From the NCBI GenBank assembly GCA_019695115.1, contig JAIBAP010000062.1, positions 1 to 33,644 on the forward strand: a DNA stretch of 33,644 nucleotides, given 5' to 3'. The stretch comes from Caldilineales bacterium (lineage in GTDB: Bacteria > Chloroflexota > Anaerolineae > J102). Below the pieces are notes generated by a model. That model worked only from the letters and a program-made list of their open reading frames with translations, did not search any database and had not been told where the DNA came from. Both the position numbers and the translations under genes were made by a program. This document shows positions 1 to 5,679 of the stretch, in pieces; position 1 is the stretch's first letter; each line of letters starts with the position of its first letter.

Positions 1-97
1 AAGTGACTTGGCTGTAGTTGCTGCCATACGTCTATGGCCGACGCTCATTTTGCCACACGCTCAACCATTGTTCAACCAGTTTCCATGCCTACTTTAC

Positions 98-127
98 TTG
101 ACCATAAATAAACCAACGGCATCTGAT
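98..127 (+). promoter_or_regulatory. weak candidate promoter upstream of the SDR gene
   Basis: TTGACC (98-103) and TCTGAT (122-127) lie 18 bases apart, each a partial match to sigma-70 -35 and -10 boxes. The ATG follows 31 bases further on. The rest of positions 1-128 shows no gene that I can support. This is a weak call made on motif and position only. Confidence 0.25.
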
Positions 128-128
128 T

Positions 129-156
129 ACTGACCACTGACCACTGACCACTGCCC
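129..156. repeat. heptamer tandem repeat (ACTGACC)n
   Basis: Three exact copies of ACTGACC are followed by one variant, ACTGCCC, in strict 7-base register. The array ends two bases before the SDR start codon, where a Shine-Dalgarno would be expected, and no Shine-Dalgarno is visible. It is one of seven arrays with 7-base periodicity in this window. Confidence 0.85.
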
Positions 157-158
157 CC

Positions 159-1637
159 ATGCCCCCCCTCATCCTCGTCACCGGCGTCACCGGCTACATC
201 GGCGGTCGCCTTGTCCCCCACCTGCTGGCATCCGGCCAGCGCGTGCGCGTCCTCACCCGCGACGCCTCCCGGCTTCAGGGCCGCGCCTGGGTCGATCAGG
301 TGGAGATCGTCCAGGGCGATGTCCTCGACCCCGACTCGCTGGCCCCGGCCATGAGCGACGTCTTCGCCGCCTACTATCTCATCCACAGCATGAGCGGCGA
401 AAACTTCCACGAGCGCGACCTGGCAGCGGCTGCCAACTTCGGCCAGGCGGCCGCCGAGGCCGGCGTCGAACGCATCATCTATCTGGGCGGGTTGGGCGAC
501 CCAGAGACCGACCTCTCGTTGCACCTGCGTTCGCGCCAGCAAACGGGCCAGGCGCTGGCAGCCGCAGGGGCGCCCGTCACCGAATTTCGCTCCGCCGTCG
601 TCGTGGGGTCGGGCAGCGTCTCGTTCGAGATGATCCGCAACCTGACCGAGCGCCTGCCGGTCATGATCTGCCCGCAGTGGGTATACACCCGCGTCCAACC
701 GATTGGCATCCGCGACGTGCTCGACTATCTGACTGCCGCCCTGTCGGTGGAGGAAAGCGCCGGGCGGGTGGTCGAGATCGGCGGCGCCGACATCCTCACC
801 TATGCCGAGATGATGCAGGGCTACGCGGCGGTGCGCGGCCTCCGCCGCTGGCTGATCTCGGTGCCCGTCCTCACGCCCCGTCTGTCCTCGTACTGGGTGC
901 ACTGGATGACGCCGGTCCCCTCCGAAATCGCCCGGCCGCTGATCGAGGGCCTGCGCAACGAGGTGATCGTGCGCGACGAGAGCGCCCGCCTGTTGTTCCC
1001 CCACATCCAGCCGATGGACTATCGCACTGCCGTCGCCCGCGCCCTGGTCAAGCTTGACGCCAAGAAGGTGGAGACAACCTGGAGCGACGCCCTGGCCAGC
1101 AGCCGCGGCGACAAACCCTCGATCATGCTCAGCAGTCAGGAAGGCATGATCGTCGAACGCCGCCAACAAGAAGTGCAGGCATCGCCCGCCCAAATCTTCG
1201 CCGCCTTCACCGCTCTGGGCGGCAAACGGGGCTGGCTGTATTGGAACTGGGCCTGGCGGGTGCGCGGGGTCATCGACCGGCTGGTGGGCGGGGTGGGCCT
1301 GCGCCGCGGCCGGCGCCATGCCACCGACCTGCGGGTGGGCGACGCCGTCGATTTTTGGCGCGTCGAAGCCGTCGAAGCCGAGCGGATGCTGTTGCTGCGG
1401 GCCGAGATGAAGCTACCGGGCCTGGCCTGGCTCCAATTCGAGACCGCGCCGCTGGCGGATGGTCGCAGCTTGTTGCGACAGCGCGCCTTCTTTGCTCCCA
1501 AAGGGCTTTCGGGCCTGGCCTATTGGTACCTTCTCTATCCTGTTCACCGCTTCATCTTTTCGGGGATGGCGCAGTCGCTGGCGCGCCTGGCCGAACAGGG
1601 AAGCGGAGAACCGCAGGGGGCATCGGGCGGTTCCTGA
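159..1637 (+). CDS. SDR-family NAD(P)-binding oxidoreductase with C-terminal DUF2867 domain
   Basis: The 492-residue protein is probably a cytosolic NAD(P)-dependent oxidoreductase or epimerase-like enzyme of unknown substrate. The N-terminus has the atypical-SDR Rossmann motif GVTGYIGGRL (residues about 8-17) after a beta strand. It continues with YLIHSM and RIIYLGGL segments typical of NmrA/atypical SDR proteins, in which the canonical YxxxK is not obvious. Roughly residues 330-480 (from VERRQQEV to the end) match the DUF2867 architecture often fused to this SDR type. The ATG at 159 begins immediately after a heptamer repeat and has no clear ribosome binding site. It heads a run of plus-strand genes; the next start is 39 bases downstream. 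The family call is firm and the reaction unknown. Confidence 0.9.
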   Translation: MPPLILVTGVTGYIGGRLVPHLLASGQRVRVLTRDASRLQGRAWVDQVEIVQGDVLDPDSLAPAMSDVFAAYYLIHSMSGENFHERDLAAAANFGQAAAEAGVERIIYLGGLGDPETDLSLHLRSRQQTGQALAAAGAPVTEFRSAVVVGSGSVSFEMIRNLTERLPVMICPQWVYTRVQPIGIRDVLDYLTAALSVEESAGRVVEIGGADILTYAEMMQGYAAVRGLRRWLISVPVLTPRLSSYWVHWMTPVPSEIARPLIEGLRNEVIVRDESARLLFPHIQPMDYRTAVARALVKLDAKKVETTWSDALASSRGDKPSIMLSSQEGMIVERRQQEVQASPAQIFAAFTALGGKRGWLYWNWAWRVRGVIDRLVGGVGLRRGRRHATDLRVGDAVDFWRVEAVEAERMLLLRAEMKLPGLAWLQFETAPLADGRSLLRQRAFFAPKGLSGLAYWYLLYPVHRFIFSGMAQSLARLAEQGSGEPQGASGGS

Positions 1638-1676
1638 TTTGCCGCACCCCACCGAGTTTCGCTACGGAGACCTTTT

Positions 1677-2456
1677 GTGACCCCACCTTCTGTGACGACC
1701 AACACCTCACCCAAACCGCGACGTCTTTGGCGCTGGCTGCTCAGCGCCGTCCTGGTCGCCATCGTCCTGGCCGCCGGCGCCTTTCTCGCCTGGGCCATGA
1801 CCCCGCTCGGCCCCACCGCCTCGGCCCTGGCAGCCCTCGAATCCGACGCCGCGGTGACCGTCGAGGCCGGCGAATGGCTCGTCTTCCGACCGGCCAACGC
1901 CGAACCGACGACCGGCTTCATCTTCTACCCCGGCGGCCGCGTCGATTACCGCTCCTATGCCCCGCAGATGCGCGCCCTCGCCGAACAGGGCTACCTGGCG
2001 GTGATTGCGCCCATGCCGCTCAGCCTGGCCGTCCTGTCGCCAGACAAAGCCGCCAGCATCATGGCCGACTTCCCGCAGATCGAACGGTGGGCGCTCGGCG
2101 GGCATTCGCTCGGCGGCGCCATGGCGGCCGCTTTCGTCAGCAGCCATCCCGACGCCGCCGATGGGCTTGTCTTGTGGGCGGCCTATCCTGCCGGCAACAC
2201 CGACCTGTCCGGGCTTGATCTGACCGTCGCCTCGGTCTACGGCACGAACGACCAGGTTGCCACACCGGCCGAAATCCTGGATTCGCAATCCCGCCTGCCG
2301 GCCGCTACCCGGTGGGCAGCCATCGAAGGCGGCAATCACGCCCAATTTGGCAGCTACGGCCCTCAGCCAGGCGATGGCCAACCCGATATCTCGGCCCAGG
2401 AACAGACCGAACAGACTGCCGCCGCCACCGTCGAGATCCTTTCTGGCCTGCAATGA
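1677..2456 (+). CDS. membrane-anchored alpha/beta hydrolase
   Basis: 259 residues beginning at a GTG, chosen because GGAGA at 1666-1670 gives a 6-base spacer. One N-terminal membrane segment (about residues 17-40, after a basic RR-x-R stretch) probably anchors the enzyme with its catalytic domain outside. The hydrolase fold shows the nucleophile elbow GHSLGG (Ser about 144), an acid in YGTNDQ and a histidine in GGNHAQFG, which is a complete Ser-Asp-His triad. The FYPGGRVD strand near residue 83 would carry the oxyanion hole. It resembles the Abhydrolase_5 group, whose substrates are varied. Its last codon overlaps the next gene as ATGA, suggesting coupled translation. Confidence 0.9.
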   Translation: MTPPSVTTNTSPKPRRLWRWLLSAVLVAIVLAAGAFLAWAMTPLGPTASALAALESDAAVTVEAGEWLVFRPANAEPTTGFIFYPGGRVDYRSYAPQMRALAEQGYLAVIAPMPLSLAVLSPDKAASIMADFPQIERWALGGHSLGGAMAAAFVSSHPDAADGLVLWAAYPAGNTDLSGLDLTVASVYGTNDQVATPAEILDSQSRLPAATRWAAIEGGNHAQFGSYGPQPGDGQPDISAQEQTEQTAAATVEILSGLQ

Positions 2457-3553
2457 CCACCTCCCGCACCGGAAGCCCCGCGGCTGCACAAAAAGCAACT
2501 ACATACCCTCTCCCCGGCCCCGTCATCTTCTTTGGCTCAGGCGAGACCTCGCCCAGCGGCCGCAAGGTGTTCGACCTCATCCTCCAGCGCCTGCCGCCGC
2601 GCCCCACCATCAGCATCCTGGAGACGCCGGCCGGCTTCCAGCCCAACTCGGCCGCAGTGGCGGGTCAGATCGCCGCCTTCGTCCAGAAGCACCTGCGCAA
2701 CTTCGAGCCGCAGACGGTGGTCGTGCCCGCCCGCCGGCGCGACTCTGCCTTCAGCCCCGACGATCCTGCCATTGCCGCCATGCTGCACCCGGCTGACGCC
2801 ATCTTCCTCGGCCCCGGCAGCCCCACCTACACCGTGCGCCAGCTACACGACACCCTCACCTGGCAACGACTGCAAACCCGTCATCGTCTTGGCGCCGCCA
2901 TCCTCTTTGCCAGCGCCGCCGCCATCGCCGCCGGCGTCCATGTTCTCCCGGTCTATGAAATCTACAAGGCCGGGGAGGAATTGCACTGGCGGCAGGGGCT
3001 GGACTTCCTGGCCCCCTTTGGCCTTCAGCTCACCTTTGTCCCGCACTGGAACAACCAGGAGGGTGGGGCCGGGCTGGACACCTCCCGCTGTTTCATGGGC
3101 CGCGCCCGCTTTCAGGCCCTGCACTCGCTCCTCCCCGACGATAGCACCCTCGTCGGCCTCGACGAACACACCGCCCTCATCCTCGATCTGGCCGCCGGCG
3201 TCGGCTGCATCGAAGGCGCCGGCTCGGTGACATTGCTGCGAGGCGGCAGTTCGACCACCATGACCCGCGGCGCCACCTTCCCCCTCAGCCAACTGGGGCT
3301 GTTTCGCCTCCCCGCCGAACCGCCCCCATCCCTCCCCACCACCCTGCCCATGCCGGCGGCTGCCCCCGCCCCCGCAGAGCCGCCGTTCCGGGTGGCGAGC
3401 ATCCTCGGCCAACGCGAAGCCGCCCGCCAGGGCCGCGATTGGGCGGCCGCCGACGCCCTCCGGGCCGAGATCACGGCCCTGGGCTGGGATGTCAGAGATA
3501 CGCCCGCCGGCCCGCAACTCCACCGGCACACCCCAGAGAGAAACCAGTCATGA
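2453..3553 (+). CDS. peptidase S51/class I amidotransferase-like protein fused to a CysS-type C-terminal domain
   Basis: 366 residues from the ATG that overlaps the hydrolase stop (ATGA). The first 280 or so residues resemble the peptidase S51/cyanophycinase-like flavodoxin-type fold. They show VIFFGSGETS at the first strand, FLGPGSPTYTVRQL at the topological switch, and FASAAAIAAG where family members carry a G-x-SAGA nucleophile elbow, so a serine is kept but the surroundings are altered. A Pro/Ala-rich linker follows (about residues 290-315). The last 50 residues (VASILGQREAAR, then DWAAADALRAEI, ALGWDVRDTPAGPQL) closely resemble the C-terminal tail of cysteinyl-tRNA synthetase. That pairing is odd. 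Its function is unknown; a peptidase or amidase activity is possible but not shown. Confidence 0.85.
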   Translation: MTTSRTGSPAAAQKATTYPLPGPVIFFGSGETSPSGRKVFDLILQRLPPRPTISILETPAGFQPNSAAVAGQIAAFVQKHLRNFEPQTVVVPARRRDSAFSPDDPAIAAMLHPADAIFLGPGSPTYTVRQLHDTLTWQRLQTRHRLGAAILFASAAAIAAGVHVLPVYEIYKAGEELHWRQGLDFLAPFGLQLTFVPHWNNQEGGAGLDTSRCFMGRARFQALHSLLPDDSTLVGLDEHTALILDLAAGVGCIEGAGSVTLLRGGSSTTMTRGATFPLSQLGLFRLPAEPPPSLPTTLPMPAAAPAPAEPPFRVASILGQREAARQGRDWAAADALRAEITALGWDVRDTPAGPQLHRHTPERNQS

Positions 3554-3723
3554 ACCGCCTCGCCCTCCTGTCCCTCCGCTATGGCTTCGTCATCGGCGAC
3601 AAGGAACGATTGGGCGGCGACATCGCCTTCGGGCGCAAACTCAAGGCCTACTGGACGCCGGTCGAGCAGCCCGCCAGCGAGCAGAAACCGGCCGGGGTGG
3701 GCTGCGGCGCTCGCCATCGCTGA
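3550..3723 (+). CDS. small hypothetical protein (57 aa)
   Basis: A short frame whose ATG overlaps the previous stop as ATGA, the same junction as between the two genes before it. This is the main support. The product has a hydrophobic-basic start (MNRLALLSLRYGF) and then a GDKERLGGDIAFGRKLKAYW segment. The C-terminus is rich in Pro, Gln and Gly and looks unstructured. I do not recognise the family. It could be a real coupled gene or chance readthrough of a GC-rich frame. Confidence 0.45.
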   Translation: MNRLALLSLRYGFVIGDKERLGGDIAFGRKLKAYWTPVEQPASEQKPAGVGCGARHR

Positions 3724-3756
3724 TGGTCCGGCCCGGCGCGTTGGCGGCGGCTGTTG

Positions 3757-3762
3757 TACAAT
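3757..3762 (+). promoter_or_regulatory. candidate -10 box TACAAT
   Basis: TACAAT sits 67 bases ahead of the 69-residue ORF in otherwise GC-rich spacer DNA. No convincing -35 lies 16-18 bases upstream. The same hexamer recurs before the genes at 14924 and 22362. Confidence 0.4.
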
Positions 3763-3829
3763 ACGAACCGGCGTTCAGCGCCGACAGCCTCTGCACGCCG
3801 CCCGCCCCACGTTCTCTGGAGAAGCCCAC

Positions 3830-4039
3830 ATGGAAGAATCGAGCCGCTCGGACATCCGTCGCCTGCTGAAGATCTTCGGCGTGCAGGCCGACGAAGCCGT
3901 CATAGCCCATCTCACCCGCCACCCTGTCGGCGCTCCCCTGCGCCTGCGTCTGCGACTTGAAGACCTGACCGACTACGAGGGCGATCCGGCAGTGCCGCCG
4001 TTGCAACTCGAAATCGAGGGCGAGGTGCGCCGCGACTGA
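3830..4039 (+). CDS. small hypothetical protein (69 aa)
   Basis: A 69-residue protein, start chosen at the ATG preceded by a TGGAGAAG Shine-Dalgarno about 6 bases upstream. The first half is an amphipathic helical stretch (DIRRLLKIFGVQADEAVIAHL). The second half is probably beta (LRLRLRLEDLTDY, then LQLEIEGEVRRD). No membrane segment or cysteine is present. It has its own TACAAT -10 candidate, so it is probably a separate transcript, and it converges on the cupin gene. The clear ribosome binding site supports a real gene. I do not recognise a family. Confidence 0.6.
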   Translation: MEESSRSDIRRLLKIFGVQADEAVIAHLTRHPVGAPLRLRLRLEDLTDYEGDPAVPPLQLEIEGEVRRD

Positions 4040-4101
4040 CAACGGTTCGCAAGCGGCTTGCTCGCGGCTCGCTCAGGCCGGGGGTGAGGACGCCGACGCC
4101 C

Positions 4102-4138
4102 AAAAGACAAGAGGCGGTCAGTCTCGCCTGACCGCCTC
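4102..4138 (-). terminator. rho-independent terminator overlapping the end of the cupin gene
   Basis: A perfect 11-base inverted repeat (GAGGCGGTCAG at 4111-4121, CTGACCGCCTC at 4128-4138) has a 6-base loop. On the minus strand it is followed by TTGTCTTTT. Half of the stem is the last coding stretch of the cupin gene and the stop codon lies in the loop/stem, so the signal is built into the coding end. The plus-strand side lacks a T run. Confidence 0.7.
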
Positions 4139-4435
4139 CAGACAGGTCACCCCCTCTGGCCCGACGGTGGCGGCATGGACGACGCGGGCGCTCAAGTTCA
4201 AGCGATCGCCGGGCTGCATGACGACCTCTTCGTTCGAGGCCGGCAGATGGAAGGTGATCGACCCCCGCACCACATAGAGAATCTTGGTGTAGGAATGGCT
4301 GTGCGGGCTGTAGACGAAGTTGGGGCCATTGCTCCAGGTGTAGGGCGACAGCCCCTCGCTGCGCATCTGGGCGCGCAGCTCGGCCTCGCGGATGTCAGAG
4401 CCGTAGTTCCAGCGGGTGAAGGTGTGGGTGGGCAT
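4118..4435 (-). CDS. small cupin-domain protein
   Basis: 105 residues, a single-domain cupin (double-stranded beta helix). The first cupin motif appears as SPHSHSYTKILYVVRG (about residues 43-58), keeping the His-x-His metal ligands and the closing glycine. The usual glutamate is not in the standard place. The second motif is PGDRLNLSARVVHAA, with its conserved His. Small cupins like this often bind a metal and a small ligand, or act as isomerases or sensors; the substrate cannot be read from the sequence. Its TATAAT box lies about 45 bases upstream and its terminator overlaps its 3' end, so it looks like a single-gene transcript. Confidence 0.88.
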   Translation of the reverse strand: MPTHTFTRWNYGSDIREAELRAQMRSEGLSPYTWSNGPNFVYSPHSHSYTKILYVVRGSITFHLPASNEEVVMQPGDRLNLSARVVHAATVGPEGVTCLEAVRRD

Positions 4436-4479
4436 GGGTGGAGGAGGCAGGCTTGTAAACAGGGTGGAAGAGCGGCGCT

Positions 4480-4485
4480 ATTATA
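4480..4485 (-). promoter_or_regulatory. candidate -10 box TATAAT for the cupin gene
   Basis: The minus strand reads TATAAT, a perfect -10 consensus, in a GC-rich context 44 bases ahead of the cupin ATG. No recognisable -35 lies 17 bases upstream. Confidence 0.5.
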
Positions 4486-4525
4486 CTTCGGGAGCCCATT
4501 CTGCCGCGAGCCAGAGACTGGCAGC

Positions 4526-5410
4526 TCAGCTTGTCTGCTGCTCACTGTCGCCGGACAGCAACTGATCGAGCTGCGCCTCCAACGCAGCCTGTCTGCGTTT
4601 GTGGAAATCGATCTCGTTCTGCAGCTTGAGCGGCGGGAACTGGCCGTAGCTCAGGGCCTCGCGCTCCAGGCGCAGGCGGTTGAGCTGGCACTGCTGGTGC
4701 TGCTGCAGCAGTTCGGCGCGCACCTGCTCCCCGAAGCTGGGGACGCTAGAAGCCGCCGTATCCTGATGCAGGACGCCCTCCCGGTCGAGATGCAGCGGGG
4801 CGTAGTGCGTCTGGCTGCCCACATGCCCCGCTTCCGCCCATTCCAGGCGCACCCAGACGCTGCCTTCGGGCGGGGGCGCGGCGCCGGGGCCGTGCTGCCA
4901 GGTCTTGGCCTGGAACACGGTGCAGGCGCCGGCAGGCAGAGGGAGCGGGGCGGCAAGGCGCAGGTTCCGGCCATACGGCAGCGAGCGCTCGTTCACGATC
5001 AGTTGGCGGCTGCCGGGCGTTTCCCAGGCCCCGGGCTGCGGGTAGTCGAAATCGAGGTTGAGCAGCGTGCAGGGGCGCACTGTGTGCAGGGCATAGCTGA
5101 TCTGCACGCGCAAGGCGGCTTCGGCCTCGTTCCAGAGGACGGCATTGCGGCCGCGGCCTGCCAGGGGTTCGATGGCAAAGGGCGGCGAAGCCGGCGACGC
5201 AGGCGAGACGCTGGCCGGCGCGCCAGGCAGCGAGATGTGTGCGCCGCGCATGTCCACGGTCATGTCGCCGACTGCGACATTGACGGCATTGATCTGGCCG
5301 ATGCTGATACCGCCGGATGCTGTCGCAGCCGGAGTCAGGCCCGGGGTGGTCGTAGATGACGGAGCGCCAGGCGGGAGGTCTGGTTGCAGAGACTGAACTT
5401 CGTCGGGCAT
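4526..5410 (-). CDS. hypothetical partner-like protein of the NACHT gene, with C-terminal coiled coil
   Basis: 294 residues, start at 5410 because AGGAAG at 5418-5423 gives a 7-base spacer; an ATG at 5416 is too close to it. A Pro/Ser/Thr-rich N-terminus leads to a Gly/Asn/Val repeat-like stretch (SIGQINAVNVAVGDM, then TVDMRGAHISL), which resembles the short beta elements preceding NACHT or effector domains in bacterial STAND proteins. A middle domain (about 80-220) is probably beta-rich. The last 65 residues are helical: RLRLEREALSYG, PPLKLQNEIDFHKRR and ALEAQLDQLL recall the short effector-associated coiled-coil element seen beside NACHT, TIR or CHAT proteins. That similarity is from memory. 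It lies downstream of the NACHT gene on the same strand, 267 bases away across a repeat cluster. Function unknown. Confidence 0.75.
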   Translation of the reverse strand: MPDEVQSLQPDLPPGAPSSTTTPGLTPAATASGGISIGQINAVNVAVGDMTVDMRGAHISLPGAPASVSPASPASPPFAIEPLAGRGRNAVLWNEAEAALRVQISYALHTVRPCTLLNLDFDYPQPGAWETPGSRQLIVNERSLPYGRNLRLAAPLPLPAGACTVFQAKTWQHGPGAAPPPEGSVWVRLEWAEAGHVGSQTHYAPLHLDREGVLHQDTAASSVPSFGEQVRAELLQQHQQCQLNRLRLEREALSYGQFPPLKLQNEIDFHKRRQAALEAQLDQLLSGDSEQQTS

Positions 5411-5417
5411 GGACATA

Positions 5418-5423
5418 CTTCCT
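5418..5423 (-). promoter_or_regulatory. Shine-Dalgarno deciding the start of the partner gene
   Basis: AGGAAG on the minus strand lies 7 bases before the ATG at 5410 and only one base before the alternative ATG at 5416. It therefore favours the shorter product. Confidence 0.6.
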
Positions 5424-5444
5424 GAGACTAAAGGAAATGCTGTT

Positions 5445-5492
5445 TCGTAGTAACGCTCGTAACAACGTTCGTAACAACGTTCGTAGTAACGA
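5445..5492. repeat. four 12-bp direct repeats
   Basis: Four consecutive 12-base units start TCGTAGTAACG or TCGTAACAACG. The two middle units are identical. The array runs into the left arm of the large inverted repeat and sits in the spacer between the partner gene and the NACHT gene. Confidence 0.85.
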
Positions 5493-5538
5493 CTTCAGTC
5501 GTTTCTACATACACAATAACGACTGAAGTCGTTACTAC
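5483..5538. repeat. 21-bp perfect inverted repeat (REP/MITE-like palindrome)
   Basis: The arm at 5483-5503 (starting GTAGTAACGACT) is the exact reverse complement of 5518-5538, with a 14-base loop. Each arm also holds a near-palindrome, AACGACT-TC-AGTCGTT. The AT-rich composition differs from the flanks. It could form a strong hairpin in the NACHT-partner transcript, separating expression of the two genes. It looks like a dispersed, transposase-mobilised repeat, but no transposase is nearby. Confidence 0.85.
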
Positions 5539-5570
5539 AAGATGCTGCGAAATGCTGCACGGCGGCCGCC

Positions 5571-5592
5571 CCCTTCGACGAGCTCAGGACAT
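5571..5592. repeat. short dispersed repeat (CCCTTCGACGAGCTCAGGAC type)
   Basis: This sequence matches a short intergenic element I recall from many unrelated bacterial genomes, often mistranslated as LSSSKG. Only one copy is seen here. The call rests on recognition rather than on internal repetition. Confidence 0.45.
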
Positions 5593-5651
5593 GGCCTTCG
5601 GGGCGGATGGAAGGAATGCAGCGGCTTGGCTGCGTATGGCAAACATCAGGA

Positions 5652-5679
5652 GACAGCAGACAGGGGACAGGGGACAACT
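5652..5679. repeat. heptamer tandem repeat (GACAGGG type)
   Basis: Four 7-base units (GACAGCA, GACAGGG, GACAGGG, GACAACT) run up to and overlap the stop codon of the NACHT-FGE gene by two bases. Confidence 0.75.

Noticed and set aside
72-1319. Long open frame on the minus strand opposite the SDR gene
   Set aside because: It follows from high GC at third positions of the real gene, has no recognisable domain and is composed of low-complexity Ala/Gly/Asp/His runs.
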